From positions 1 through 64,000 of the forward strand of contig MLAK01000725.1 in NCBI GenBank assembly GCA_001839685.1: a stretch of DNA of 64,000 nucleotides. Direction: 5' to 3'. Position 1 is the stretch's first letter. Each line of letters begins with the position of its first letter. Under the pieces are notes generated by a model that saw only the letters and a program-made list of their open reading frames with translations, made no database searches and was not told the origin of the DNA. The DNA is from Tritrichomonas foetus. Its lineage: Eukaryota; Parabasalia; Tritrichomonadida; Tritrichomonadidae. The position numbers were made by a program, and so were the translations under genes. Of this stretch, positions 8,312 to 15,871 are shown in pieces.

Positions 8312-10333
8312 ATGTCAAATCCATTCAGCGCTTTTCCAACAGAAAAGCAAGATGATATTCATGGCTTAGTTGATCAAGCAGTTGTTTTAAATACTGCATT
8401 AGTTCCTAAATTACCTGAAATTAATGTTGTAGATGGTATGGTTCCAATTATTGATCAAGTTTATTGTGACAGTGGTTCACAAGCAGAATTTGCACCAAAT
8501 ACAACAATAAACTTTAATTTTGGTAACCATGCAGGAAAATTAATTGATTGGACACAAACAAAAATTAATTTTGATGCTCATATAACTTGTAAATATATTG
8601 ACAAGCAAAGTGGAGCAGACTTTGCTCCATGCTTTTGTGGTACCAAGAATGTTCGATGTGTTTTAAGAGATGGTGCAATGGTATTTTCTCAAGTGACTTT
8701 AGGTGGAGCAGGTAGACCTTTAACAGTAAATGATTATGAAATGGTTGCTTTATCAAAACATTTATTAACTACATGTGAAAGTAATGTTCGTTCAAGAATT
8801 GGAGAAATTTCTTGTTACAATTTTCCTGGATGTGGTGTTGCATTAACTGATCTTTATGATGGGTGGGATGATCAAGATGGAAATAAAAAGCCCAAACCAT
8901 ATAAAGGTAAAAAATCTATAGAAAAAACATACGTCATTCCTGTTTCACTTCCTGTTACTTCTGTTTTACCACAATTCCAAGGTGTAGATAATTATCTAAA
9001 TTCTGTTACTACAGGACTTGAATTGAGACTTTCAGTTTCTTCTAATCCTGGTATATTTTCCTTTATTGCGCCAGAAACTGTTGATGCAGTTAATCCAACA
9101 AAAGGATGGTTCGGTACAAGTGTTGGTGAAAGAATTACAAATATGTTCTTTTATAATCATTTCCGAGAGAATGGAGTCGAATTTGAAGGAGGTCAAAATG
9201 AACCACATGGTGCATATCCAACAAAAGATCAATGCACACATAGACTCGAAGTAACATTAAATTGTCTGAAAAATGTTCGCATTGATATGATCTCAACACA
9301 ACATCCAGAAGATAATTCCAAAAGTTTAACAACTAATATAGAATTTCGATCCAAAAATATAAATGCAATTAGAGACTTTAAATTAAAAACTAATAAAAAG
9401 TATATGTTACCAATTTTTTCAGGAATGAAAAATGCTTATCAAATGGATACTTTGGAAAATACTGCACACATACCTCCTCCGTACTTTTTAATATTTATTA
9501 ACGTTAATACTAGAATGGGTTATGCTTATCCAATGGAAACAAAAGATAGTGAAAGTGTTTTAACTGCATTTGTTCAATTTTTATCTGAAGTAGGAAAAGT
9601 TTCGGAAATTACTTGTGATAATGATCCGTCATATACAACTGAATCAATGCGACAACTTTTTCAGGCTAATGGAATAAGAATGAGAAGAACTAGATACAAT
9701 GACCATAATAAGTTAGGTATTATAAATAGATTCATTAAAACTTTAAGAGACTTAAATAAAACTACAACATTCACTGCAGACTCTATGAGAAAATGCATTG
9801 AAGTTTATAATTCTAATCCACATAGTTCAATTGGTAAAGCACCTGAAGACTTTAATGATAAAGATGAAACAAAATATATTCGAAAAAAATGGGATGAGAC
9901 AGATAAAAAGAGAAGTGCTGGATTATTAAACCCAGGGCAAAAAGTTCGTTTATTAGATGAAAGTGATCCGAAAAGGATGCATAAGAAAAGATACAATTAT
10001 ATTCCCGCTTATGTTAAAATTGTTGGTGTTGATGGTAATACTGTTCAAGTACAAAGTGAAAAAGGAAATGTTGAATCATTTCCGAGATACAAAGTTGTTC
10101 CTGATGATAATGAAAATTTACCATTTCAGCAGTATATTAATAAAGGTAATATGGCACCAATAAGAACTATTAATTCATATAATGAAACTATTAATAAATA
10201 TAATGTCACTTATGAAGATAATGAAACTGAGGATACTTTACCACGTAATTTAAGAATTGATCGACCATTTGAAATGTCACAAATAGAAAAAGATTATTGG
10301 AAGAAACGAGCAATTCCAGCAACATTACATTAA
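8312..10333 (+). CDS. Chimeric protein: capsid-like N-terminus fused to integrase core
   Basis: The 673-residue product joins two parts. Residues about 1-360 are beta-rich with Asn/Pro/Gly loops and look like the first part of a double-jelly-roll major capsid protein. Residues about 365-673 are a retroviral-type integrase core and a C-terminal SH3/chromo-like segment. Catalytic positions read D379, D436 and N472: the 35-residue gap after the second Asp is the DD35E spacing, but Asn replaces Glu. The N-terminal zinc-binding domain of the integrase and the C-terminal half of the capsid protein are missing. An in-frame internal deletion is the simplest cause; assembly joining is the alternative. 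The start is the ATG at 8312; an upstream TTG at 8282 is not a credible nuclear start. Confidence 0.7.
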   Translation: MSNPFSAFPTEKQDDIHGLVDQAVVLNTALVPKLPEINVVDGMVPIIDQVYCDSGSQAEFAPNTTINFNFGNHAGKLIDWTQTKINFDAHITCKYIDKQSGADFAPCFCGTKNVRCVLRDGAMVFSQVTLGGAGRPLTVNDYEMVALSKHLLTTCESNVRSRIGEISCYNFPGCGVALTDLYDGWDDQDGNKKPKPYKGKKSIEKTYVIPVSLPVTSVLPQFQGVDNYLNSVTTGLELRLSVSSNPGIFSFIAPETVDAVNPTKGWFGTSVGERITNMFFYNHFRENGVEFEGGQNEPHGAYPTKDQCTHRLEVTLNCLKNVRIDMISTQHPEDNSKSLTTNIEFRSKNINAIRDFKLKTNKKYMLPIFSGMKNAYQMDTLENTAHIPPPYFLIFINVNTRMGYAYPMETKDSESVLTAFVQFLSEVGKVSEITCDNDPSYTTESMRQLFQANGIRMRRTRYNDHNKLGIINRFIKTLRDLNKTTTFTADSMRKCIEVYNSNPHSSIGKAPEDFNDKDETKYIRKKWDETDKKRSAGLLNPGQKVRLLDESDPKRMHKKRYNYIPAYVKIVGVDGNTVQVQSEKGNVESFPRYKVVPDDNENLPFQQYINKGNMAPIRTINSYNETINKYNVTYEDNETEDTLPRNLRIDRPFEMSQIEKDYWKKRAIPATLH

Positions 10334-10776
10334 GCATAACTTTTGTGAATAAGAATTGTGCCCTTTGGTCTTGCATATTTTGGAATTGGATACTTATGTT
10401 TCTTTTGCCATTCAATTGATCTTAATTTTGGTGGGTTCTTTAATGCTCGCCATAATGCAGGTGTTTCTCTTGGAGGCATATAAACAAACCATTTCTTATG
10501 TTTCTTCAAATACATATAATATTTACCCTTAAATGTTACATATTTTCGTTCAGTTATTTTTTTATTATCTTTTTCAATAATTTTACGTACAATTCCATAT
10601 TCTTCATCTTTTTTATTTTTTTGAGTTAATTGAACATTTCGCTTCTTTGAGGCTTTGTCTTTATTTTGAGTTCGAGCTGATGATTTTCCTGCTTTTAGAG
10701 GGGTCCAAAAGTCTTTTTTACCAGGATGAACAGTTTTATTTTTGTTAATTTTAATACCATCATTTTTTCCGGACAT
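10330..10776 (-). CDS. Basic Maverick protein, paralogue of the gene at 12173-12518
   Basis: The 148-residue product is lysine-rich with a disordered N-terminal half. It then has a Y/W/K-rich core around 70-115 and a C-terminal region with T-P-A-L-W then S-I-E-W-Q-K-K. The same core order is seen in the second basic gene interrupted by the mariner. A nucleic-acid-binding core protein is a reasonable guess. It starts at the ATG at 10776 and overlaps the capsid-integrase gene by the TTAA at 10330-10333. Confidence 0.6.
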   Translation of the reverse strand: MSGKNDGIKINKNKTVHPGKKDFWTPLKAGKSSARTQNKDKASKKRNVQLTQKNKKDEEYGIVRKIIEKDNKKITERKYVTFKGKYYMYLKKHKKWFVYMPPRETPALWRALKNPPKLRSIEWQKKHKYPIPKYARPKGTILIHKSYA

Positions 10777-10806
10777 TTATTATAAAAATAAAGTTATACT
10801 TTTGAC

Positions 10807-10880
10807 TTATGTCTTCTTTCTTTGACGCCTTTGCTTTTTCCATTCGCTAGTCTTTAATAATCTTGGTGTTTTCTTTAATA
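10807..10880 (-). pseudogene. Severed 3' end of the small basic Maverick gene
   Basis: Reading on the minus strand from 10878, 23 codons continue the frame of the gene at 12173-12518 and end in TAA at 10807-10809, if the mariner and one TA copy are removed. The piece contains the T-P-R-L-L-K and S-E-W-K-K-Q motifs that match the C-terminal region of the paralogue at 10330-10776. It is the part cut off by the transposon. Confidence 0.75.
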
Positions 10881-12170
10881 TAGGGTGTCCGGTAATGTGA
10901 TGTCACTAAGTATAATAAAGTCATTTCTAATAAGTCATTTTTTATTGATAAGTATTTCAAAATATGTAGTCTCCATTGGCATCAATAACTTTTTTCAGTC
11001 TATTTTGCCATTCTGCAAAAACTGAAAACAAAGTTTCCGATGGAATTTCATTGAAAATTTGGACTATTGTTTGAATCAAATGGCTTGGTGATTCAAAAAC
11101 AATTCCTTTAACTTTTTCTTTAATAGTTCCAAATAAAAAAAAGTCGCTAGGCGCCAAATCAGGTGAATATGCCGGATGTGGAACTGATTCTAGTGAGTTT
11201 TCATTTATATATTTTTTGACAATTTTTGCCACATGAGGCTTTGCATTGTCATAATGAACAAATAATTTTTTATAATTATTCGAGTTTTTAAACTCAACAA
11301 TTTTTGACATAATGGCTGTAATATAATATGCAGCATTAAACTTTTCATTTGGCGGCAAAACATCAATATGAATTATCCCATGAGGGTTCCAAAATACAGT
11401 CACCATAAATTTAGTGATCTGAAACCCTGGATTTTGAATAGTTGGGATTACTGAGTTTTCAGGAATCCATTGTGTATTGAAATCAGTCTTGGAATAAAAC
11501 CAAGACTCATCTCCTGTTATTAAAAAGGTGAAATTAGTTTTTTGTTCTGCATTCAAAATTTTAAGAAGTTTTTTTGCCAATAAAACTCTATTGGCCTTTT
11601 GATTTTCTGTTAGAATATGTGGCACCCATCGAAGATGCACATGTTTATACATTAATTTTGATGTTAAACGATCATAAATTGTCGATTTTGGTTCACCTAA
11701 AACATTAGCAATATATCGACACGATGAATGTGGAAATTCGGTTAAAACATCTAAAATTTTCCAGTCAAGAATATCATAACTTTGGCACTTTTTCTCTTTT
11801 TTCACAGGCTGTGTGTTTTGACTTCTGTTCAGTTCTGCCATGACTCGGTAGATTTGTCTTTGAGACAAACATTTTTCTTTCAAGACACTCTTCATTTCTT
11901 CATATATTTCTTTGCCCCTTTTTCCTTCAAGCTGCAGAAAAGTTATGATTGAATGTTGATCAATCATTTTTTAATAAACGTGCATCGTGTACGTTTATAA
12001 ATTATTCTTTTTTTTTATGAAAAAGATTCTTTATCTCTATTTTCAGTCAAGAGAAAAAAAAATTGTTTTCAAAATTTTTATGTTAACATTGCATAGTTTA
12101 TTATTTATAAATATAATGTATTGATTTCACTTCTAATGTGGGTAGTGACATCACGCCTCCGGACACCCTA
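10881..12170 (-). mobile_element. Complete mariner element, 1290 bp
   Basis: Terminal inverted repeats of 28 bases (10881-10908 and 12143-12170) begin TAGGGTGTCCGG and end GTGATGTCACTA, with four mismatches in the middle. A TA duplication flanks the element (10879-10880, 12171-12172). It carries one intact transposase gene. It is almost identical to the copy at 19332-20621, which has the same length, so both moved recently. It has inserted in the coding sequence of a small basic Maverick gene. Confidence 0.95.
10957..11967 (-). CDS. Mariner transposase
   Basis: The 336-residue protein has an N-terminal helix-turn-helix region (about 1-110) and a catalytic domain with G-D-E-S-W-F-Y, Y-D-N-A-K-P-H and the mariner signature Y-S-P-D-L-A-P-S-D-F-F-L-F. 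The gap between the second and third catalytic Asp is 34 residues, the D34D spacing of the mariner family. All catalytic residues are present and the frame is open, so the enzyme should be active for cut-and-paste movement into TA sites. It differs from the copy at 19408 by two residues (Ala versus Glu in L-L-x-K-K, and Thr versus Ala in Q-I-x-K-F). Confidence 0.95.
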   Translation of the reverse strand: MIDQHSIITFLQLEGKRGKEIYEEMKSVLKEKCLSQRQIYRVMAELNRSQNTQPVKKEKKCQSYDILDWKILDVLTEFPHSSCRYIANVLGEPKSTIYDRLTSKLMYKHVHLRWVPHILTENQKANRVLLAKKLLKILNAEQKTNFTFLITGDESWFYSKTDFNTQWIPENSVIPTIQNPGFQITKFMVTVFWNPHGIIHIDVLPPNEKFNAAYYITAIMSKIVEFKNSNNYKKLFVHYDNAKPHVAKIVKKYINENSLESVPHPAYSPDLAPSDFFLFGTIKEKVKGIVFESPSHLIQTIVQIFNEIPSETLFSVFAEWQNRLKKVIDANGDYIF

Positions 12171-12518
12171 TATTTGCCAATGTGCTTTTACATAATGTTT
12201 TGGAACAGTATATGTACGACTCGTTACTGTATGTGCTTTAACTTCATGTCCTGGAACTTTAACCATCCATTTATGAGCAATAGGATTAAAATGGTAATGT
12301 TTTTTACCTCTTTTTATAGTATAAATATTATCACCTCTTTTAGCTTTTGTTATACCAAATTTTTTGGTGTACTTATTCAAATAATAATCTGCATCATGTT
12401 TTTCTCTCTTTTGTGCTAATGTACTTCGAATTTTGGGTTTATATGTTCGCTTTTTTCTTTTAGATGGTGTTTCTGCTTCTTTTGCTAACCGCTTCGCCTT
12501 CTGGGCTCTTGTTTCCAT
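12168..12518 (-). pseudogene. Small basic Maverick gene interrupted by mariner
   Basis: The ATG at 12518 opens a lysine/arginine-rich product. The mariner at 12170 cuts it after codon 116, and a TAG inside the mariner end now stops translation. The missing 23 codons and the original stop lie across the element at 10807-10878, in frame. The core (Y-x-I-K-R-G-K-K-H-Y then W-M-V-K-V-P) parallels the paralogue at 10330-10776. A shortened protein may still be made. Confidence 0.8.
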
Positions 12519-12537
12519 TTATATAAAGAAAAAAGTT

Positions 12538-12972
12538 CTAATGTTTTTTCTTGAATAGGTTTATTATACCTTTTCCTACATTCCATATTCCAGAAACTAA
12601 ACTTTTACCTGTATTCCATAAACTTTTAGCAGTATTTATACCTCCTGAAATTGCACTGCCAATACCTGGAATAACTGAAACAGCATCACCAATTTTATCA
12701 GCAATTTCAAAACCTTTGTCAACAGCACCTGCAAATTTATTAACACCACCTTCAAATTTTTCTGTTTTAGATTGTTTTGGCTGCTCAACAACTTCTTCAA
12801 CTTGTGTTTCAGGAACAACTTTTGTTGTTTCTCCTCCTCCTGGTGGAGGATCTGCATATTGTTCTCTTTGACCCATTGCTGCATGACCTTGTTGTTGTTG
12901 TTGATTTGGATTGATTCGCCCCGCCTGATCCACCATATTATTGGCGAGGGTGGCAACTTTCATAAAACCCAT
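12538..12972 (-). CDS. Maverick protein with glycine-rich membrane-active-type C-terminus
   Basis: The 144-residue product has a Gln/Pro/Gly-rich N-terminal half and a C-terminal half with a hydrophobic Gly/Ile/Ala segment followed by an amphipathic W-N-x-G-K repeat and a terminal KKK-H. This resembles the C-terminal region of the 1702-2595 product and small membrane-active capsid components generally. No named family is recognised. The start is the ATG at 12972, 34 bases after the stop of the next gene upstream. Its neighbour downstream is the broken basic gene. Confidence 0.6.
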   Translation of the reverse strand: MGFMKVATLANNMVDQAGRINPNQQQQQGHAAMGQREQYADPPPGGGETTKVVPETQVEEVVEQPKQSKTEKFEGGVNKFAGAVDKGFEIADKIGDAVSVIPGIGSAISGGINTAKSLWNTGKSLVSGIWNVGKGIINLFKKKH

Positions 12973-13006
12973 TTAATATATGCAAAAAAGAATATAAGTT
13001 GTTTTT

Positions 13007-13477
13007 TTACTCATCGCTAAATGTGAGCATATTATGTTGATTTGAAGTAATTGANCTTTTTGCATTTCTTCTGACGGTTGGTGTTTCATCATCTGTCATT
13101 GGTGTACAATCACCATCTGTAAATGAAAGGCTTAACATTTGTACAACTTGATCTTTCATTTCATTTGGTACAAAATAATAAATTAATTTTGACATAATTT
13201 TTTCAATNGATGATCCACGAAAATATGGNTGAAGTGTTACAAAGTCTTTTAATTGTTTCTTNGCTTGAATATATGTTATTTTTCGTTTTGGAGGTACTTG
13301 AAATGGNAAAAAGTTCTTTATGATCATATAATATTCTTCACAAAAGTCATTCCAAACTGTTGATTTGTAGTCATGAATTTCTTGCAACATTGCTTCAAAG
13401 TCATGATTAACAGCCATGGGATTATTGAATGAACCAACGGAACATTCAACTGTATTTAAAGGAGCCAAGACACTCAT
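13007..13477 (-). CDS. Maverick protein of unknown function
   Basis: The 156-residue product is mostly helical-looking with no recognised motif. The sequence has five ambiguous bases, so a few residues are undefined. The ATG (13477) lies a few bases from a perfect 16-base inverted repeat that also serves the plus-strand gene at 13545. The arm next to this gene reads TCACTTCACTTTTATG on its coding strand; TCACTT fits the trichomonad initiator TCAYW. Confidence 0.55.
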   Translation of the reverse strand: MSVLAPLNTVECSVGSFNNPMAVNHDFEAMLQEIHDYKSTVWNDFCEEYYMIIKNFXPFQVPPKRKITYIQXKKQLKDFVTLXPYFRGSXIEKIMSKLIYYFVPNEMKDQVVQMLSLSFTDGDCTPMTDDETPTVRRNAKXSITSNQHNMLTFSDE

Positions 13478-13482
13478 AAAAG

Positions 13483-13535
13483 TGAAGTGATGAAGTGAAT
13501 ATATGGTCGGACCATTAAGTCACTTCATCACTTCA
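13483..13535. promoter_or_regulatory. Palindromic bidirectional promoter element, copy 1
   Basis: Arms TGAAGTGATGAAGTGA (13483-13498) and TCACTTCATCACTTCA (13520-13535) are perfect reverse complements around a second near-palindrome TGGTCGGACCA (13504-13514). It sits between two divergent genes, 5 bases from one start and 9 from the other. The arms contain initiator-like TCACTT on both strands. A binding site and shared promoter is inferred. Confidence 0.65.
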
Positions 13536-13544
13536 CATCTATTT

Positions 13545-13856
13545 ATGTCTCAACTACCACCATCACCAGCNAGTACTTCATTTGGNNAACCATCATTTGC
13601 CTTTTCACAGCCTCTCCCTGATCAAAAAGAGAGAAAAACAAATGATGTATCATCAGCATTTGTNTTTTCACCACCTGAACCTAATCCAAGAGAGTCAATT
13701 GATTTTTTGATGAAACAATTACAAATACTTCAAAAAAGAGAAAAAGAACTAAAAGATCAATTGGTCGAAGTTGAAAATGACATTCATAATATAATAATGG
13801 ATTTGAAGCCATTACTTAAGATCGTAAATGACACGGTCAGTGAATTAAGTAAATAA
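13545..13856 (+). CDS. Small Maverick protein with coiled coil
   Basis: The 103-residue product has a Ser/Pro/Phe-rich N-terminal half and a C-terminal coiled coil (about 50-100) with regular L/I/V spacing. An upstream ATG at 13503 lies inside the palindrome; the start at 13545 is preferred because the three genes of this set all begin ATGTC after a short T/A-rich leader. Ambiguous bases leave some N-terminal residues unknown. It ends about 25 bases before the conserved 40-bp hairpin. Confidence 0.55.
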   Translation: MSQLPPSPXSTSFXXPSFAFSQPLPDQKERKTNDVSSAFXFSPPEPNPRESIDFLMKQLQILQKREKELKDQLVEVENDIHNIIMDLKPLLKIVNDTVSELSK

Positions 13857-13880
13857 TAATTAATTTTATTCTATTTTTTA

Positions 13881-13920
13881 ATATTTTTTCACAAAGTGCG
13901 AATTTTCACTTCGTCAAAAA
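13881..13920 (+). terminator. Conserved 3' hairpin element, copy 1
   Basis: The 40 bases beginning ATATTTTTTCACAAAGTGCG are identical to 14391-14430. They contain the inverted repeat AAGTG-8-CACTT flanked by T-rich and A-rich arms. Both copies follow a stop codon by 25-40 bases, so a transcript 3'-end or processing role is inferred. Confidence 0.55.
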
Positions 13921-13949
13921 GTTAAACTTTTTTCAATTATTTTTAATGA

Positions 13950-13993
13950 TGAAGTGATGAAGTGACTAATGGTCGGACCACATCACCACTTCA
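13950..13993 (+). promoter_or_regulatory. Palindromic promoter element, copy 2
   Basis: The left arm TGAAGTGATGAAGTGA (13950-13965) and centre TGGTCGGACCA (13970-13980) are identical to copy 1. The right arm is degenerate (CATCACCACTTCA). It lies 10 bases upstream of the ATG at 14003, with the same TTCACATCTATT leader as copy 1. Confidence 0.65.
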
Positions 13994-14002
13994 CATCTAT
14001 TA

Positions 14003-14353
14003 ATGTCGGAAGTTGTAAAGACTGACTCGATCAAACATGACATTGAAAATATTAAACTTTGTTGTGCAGAATATGAAAAACGACTCAAGAACTTTGATAT
14101 AACTGATCTTCGTAAATTTCATGAAGAGTTAGAAATTAATGANTTAGANCACANATACATCAAACCAATTTACCAAGTTGCAATTGATGCATGTTGTGAN
14201 TTTGTATTTCATCATANAAATGAAGAAGATTATATTGACAAAATTGATGAAATTAAAAAACAGGCTCTTTTACAAGCATCACAATGGATCGCTGATCTTG
14301 ACTTGGCAAAGCACATTTCCAAAGAATATTTGGAAAAAATAATCCAAAAGTAA
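14003..14353 (+). CDS. Small Maverick protein of unknown function
   Basis: The 116-residue product is predicted to be all helical and charged, with no signal peptide. No family is recognised. Five ambiguous bases leave residues undefined. It is placed between a palindromic upstream element and the second copy of the 40-bp 3' hairpin, so it is the clearest example of the repeated gene cassette. Confidence 0.55.
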   Translation: MSEVVKTDSIKHDIENIKLCCAEYEKRLKNFDITDLRKFHEELEINXLXHXYIKPIYQVAIDACCXFVFHHXNEEDYIDKIDEIKKQALLQASQWIADLDLAKHISKEYLEKIIQK

Positions 14354-14390
14354 ATGAGTAAAAAATTACTCAAAAANTTCTTTTTTATTT

Positions 14391-14430
14391 ATATTTTTTC
14401 ACAAAGTGCGAATTTTCACTTCGTCAAAAA
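14391..14430 (+). terminator. Conserved 3' hairpin element, copy 2
   Basis: It is identical over 40 bases to 13881-13920 and sits 38 bases after the stop of the gene at 14003-14353, immediately before the next palindromic element. Confidence 0.55.
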
Positions 14431-14451
14431 AATGTCAATTTTTNTTGATGA

Positions 14452-14503
14452 TGAAGTGATGAAGTGACTNNATGGTCTGANCATATGTCACATCANCACT
14501 TCA
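14452..14503 (+). promoter_or_regulatory. Palindromic promoter element, copy 3
   Basis: The left arm matches copies 1 and 2 exactly (14452-14467). The centre reads TGGTCTGA with ambiguous bases, and the right arm is CATCANCACTTCA. The initiator-like TCATTTT follows, 14 bases before the ATG at 14517. Confidence 0.6.
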
Positions 14504-14516
14504 TTTTATTTTTATT

Positions 14517-14762
14517 ATGTCTGACAATGATGGCTNTTATATNTTCACTATATTTTTAACTATTGCATTTTNGATTTGGCTTGTATATTTAACTTACGCT
14601 GTATGTGACCACAAAAAATCAATTAAAAAATTATTTACTCAAACAACTATTCTTGCTCGACGGGCAGGAATTATTCCATCACTTAATTCGAACAATAATA
14701 ATCAAAGAAATGATAAAATAGTGTTTTTTGTGTCAAAAATGCTCAAAATGGTGAAAAATTAA
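14517..14762 (+). CDS. Small single-pass membrane protein of the Maverick
   Basis: The 81-residue product has one hydrophobic segment at about residues 9-28, followed by K/R-rich residues (positive-inside), then a polar Asn-rich tail. No family is recognised. The last 15 codons run into the first unit of the 155-bp tandem repeat, so the true 3' end may have been replaced by repeat sequence. It lacks the 40-bp hairpin found after its two neighbours. Confidence 0.5.
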   Translation: MSDNDGXYXFTIFLTIAFXIWLVYLTYAVCDHKKSIKKLFTQTTILARRAGIIPSLNSNNNNQRNDKIVFFVSKMLKMVKN

Positions 14763-15350
14763 AAATTTAATATTGGAGTTAGGATCAAACCAACTATACC
14801 ATTAAGATCCTGACACTCTCACGGGTCCAAATATGAAATTAGTTTTGAAAAATATTAACTAGAAAAATTTTTGATTTGGCACTCATCCGCCAATATGCCC
14901 AAAATAGCGAAAAATGAAATTTTAAATATTGGAGTTATGACCAAACCAACTATACCATCATGCTCCTGACACTCTCACGGGTCCAAATATGCAATTAGTT
15001 TTGAAAAATATTGACTAGAAAAATTTTTGATTTGACACTCATCGCCCATATGCTCAAAATGGTGAAAAATGAAATTTTAAATATTGGAGTTAGGACCAAA
15101 CCAACTATACCATTAAGTTCCTGACACTCTCACGGGTCCAAATATGCAATTAGATTTGAAAAATATTGACTAGAAAAATTTTTGATTTGGCACTCATCGC
15201 CTATATGTCAAAAATGGCGGAAAAAAGTTCTTCAATTTTGGAGTTATGACCAAACCAACTATACCATCATCCTCCTGAGAGTCTCACGGCTACGAATATG
15301 CAATTAGATTTGAAAAATATTAACTAGAATTTTTGCGTTTTGAGCACTTC
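14740..15350. repeat. 155-bp tandem repeat, about four units
   Basis: The motif GGAGTTA recurs at 14775, 14931, 15086 and 15240 (spacings 156, 155, 154). Each unit contains ACCAAACCAACTATACCAT, CTCACGG and AATTAG-TTGAAAAATATT. The last unit is the most divergent. The array lies at the inner side of the probable right end of the Maverick. Confidence 0.9.
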
Positions 15351-15871
15351 TGCTCTCAAAAAGTTCTTATCAAAAAGTTTCAAATTAACTTTTTCAATGA
15401 ATGAACTTTTTAATTAATGATGTAAAATAAATTTGAATCGATTATTTTTCATTAACTTTTTCATTGGTTTATTATTTTATTTATAAAAAATAATTACGGA
15501 ATCCGTGTCAAATTGAATTTGTCAAAATGGTCGCATTTTATGGCAAAATTAACCAAAAGTGGGTGATGAAGGGGTCGAGGAACGAGACCCCTGTAATCAA
15601 CCACTTTTATATACTGACTGATATTACCCTAATTCTGACAGAAAGTGAGTGAGTTTTTATCTTGTCATATTCTATTCAAATCTACCAATATATTATTTGT
15701 TCTGATTTGAATTATTTTTCTTGATTTGATTCAGGGAGGAATTACCAGATAATTCTAATTTTAATCTAGAAATGTGCATTCTCCCCTGAAGCAAAATCAT
15801 ACGAACTTGTTTGAATTCCAGAATTATGAATTAATGATTTAGCTTTATCAATAAAAATAGAAATTTCAACT
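15351..15871. other. Non-coding; long imperfect hairpin, probable Maverick edge
   Basis: An imperfect palindrome at about 15551-15608 pairs AAAAGTGG with CCACTTTT and AGGGGTC with GACCCCT around a 9-base loop. The GC content of the stem stands out from its AT-rich surroundings. I see no gene here. It may mark the terminal inverted repeat of the Maverick, but the other end is outside the window. Confidence 0.5.

Larger units (their letters stand above)
89..15650. mobile_element. Maverick/Polinton-type giant transposon (partial)
   Basis: The block holds an FtsK/HerA-type packaging ATPase (7320-8273), a capsid-like protein fused to a retroviral-type integrase core (8312-10333), a fibre-like protein and about ten small compact genes on both strands. 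Convergent genes overlap by their TTAA stop codons. This gene set is that of Maverick/Polinton elements, which are abundant in trichomonads. The left end is outside the window. The right end is not resolved; it is placed after the 155-bp repeats and the hairpin near 15.6 kb. Protein-primed DNA polymerase B and the adenain-type protease are not seen, so they lie to the left or are deleted. Many single ambiguous bases between 13.0 and 14.6 kb suggest collapsed copies. Confidence 0.75.

Noticed and set aside
14740..15350. Regular repeats that might suggest a CRISPR array
   Set aside because: The units are about 155 bp and contiguous with no short unique spacers, in a eukaryotic context.
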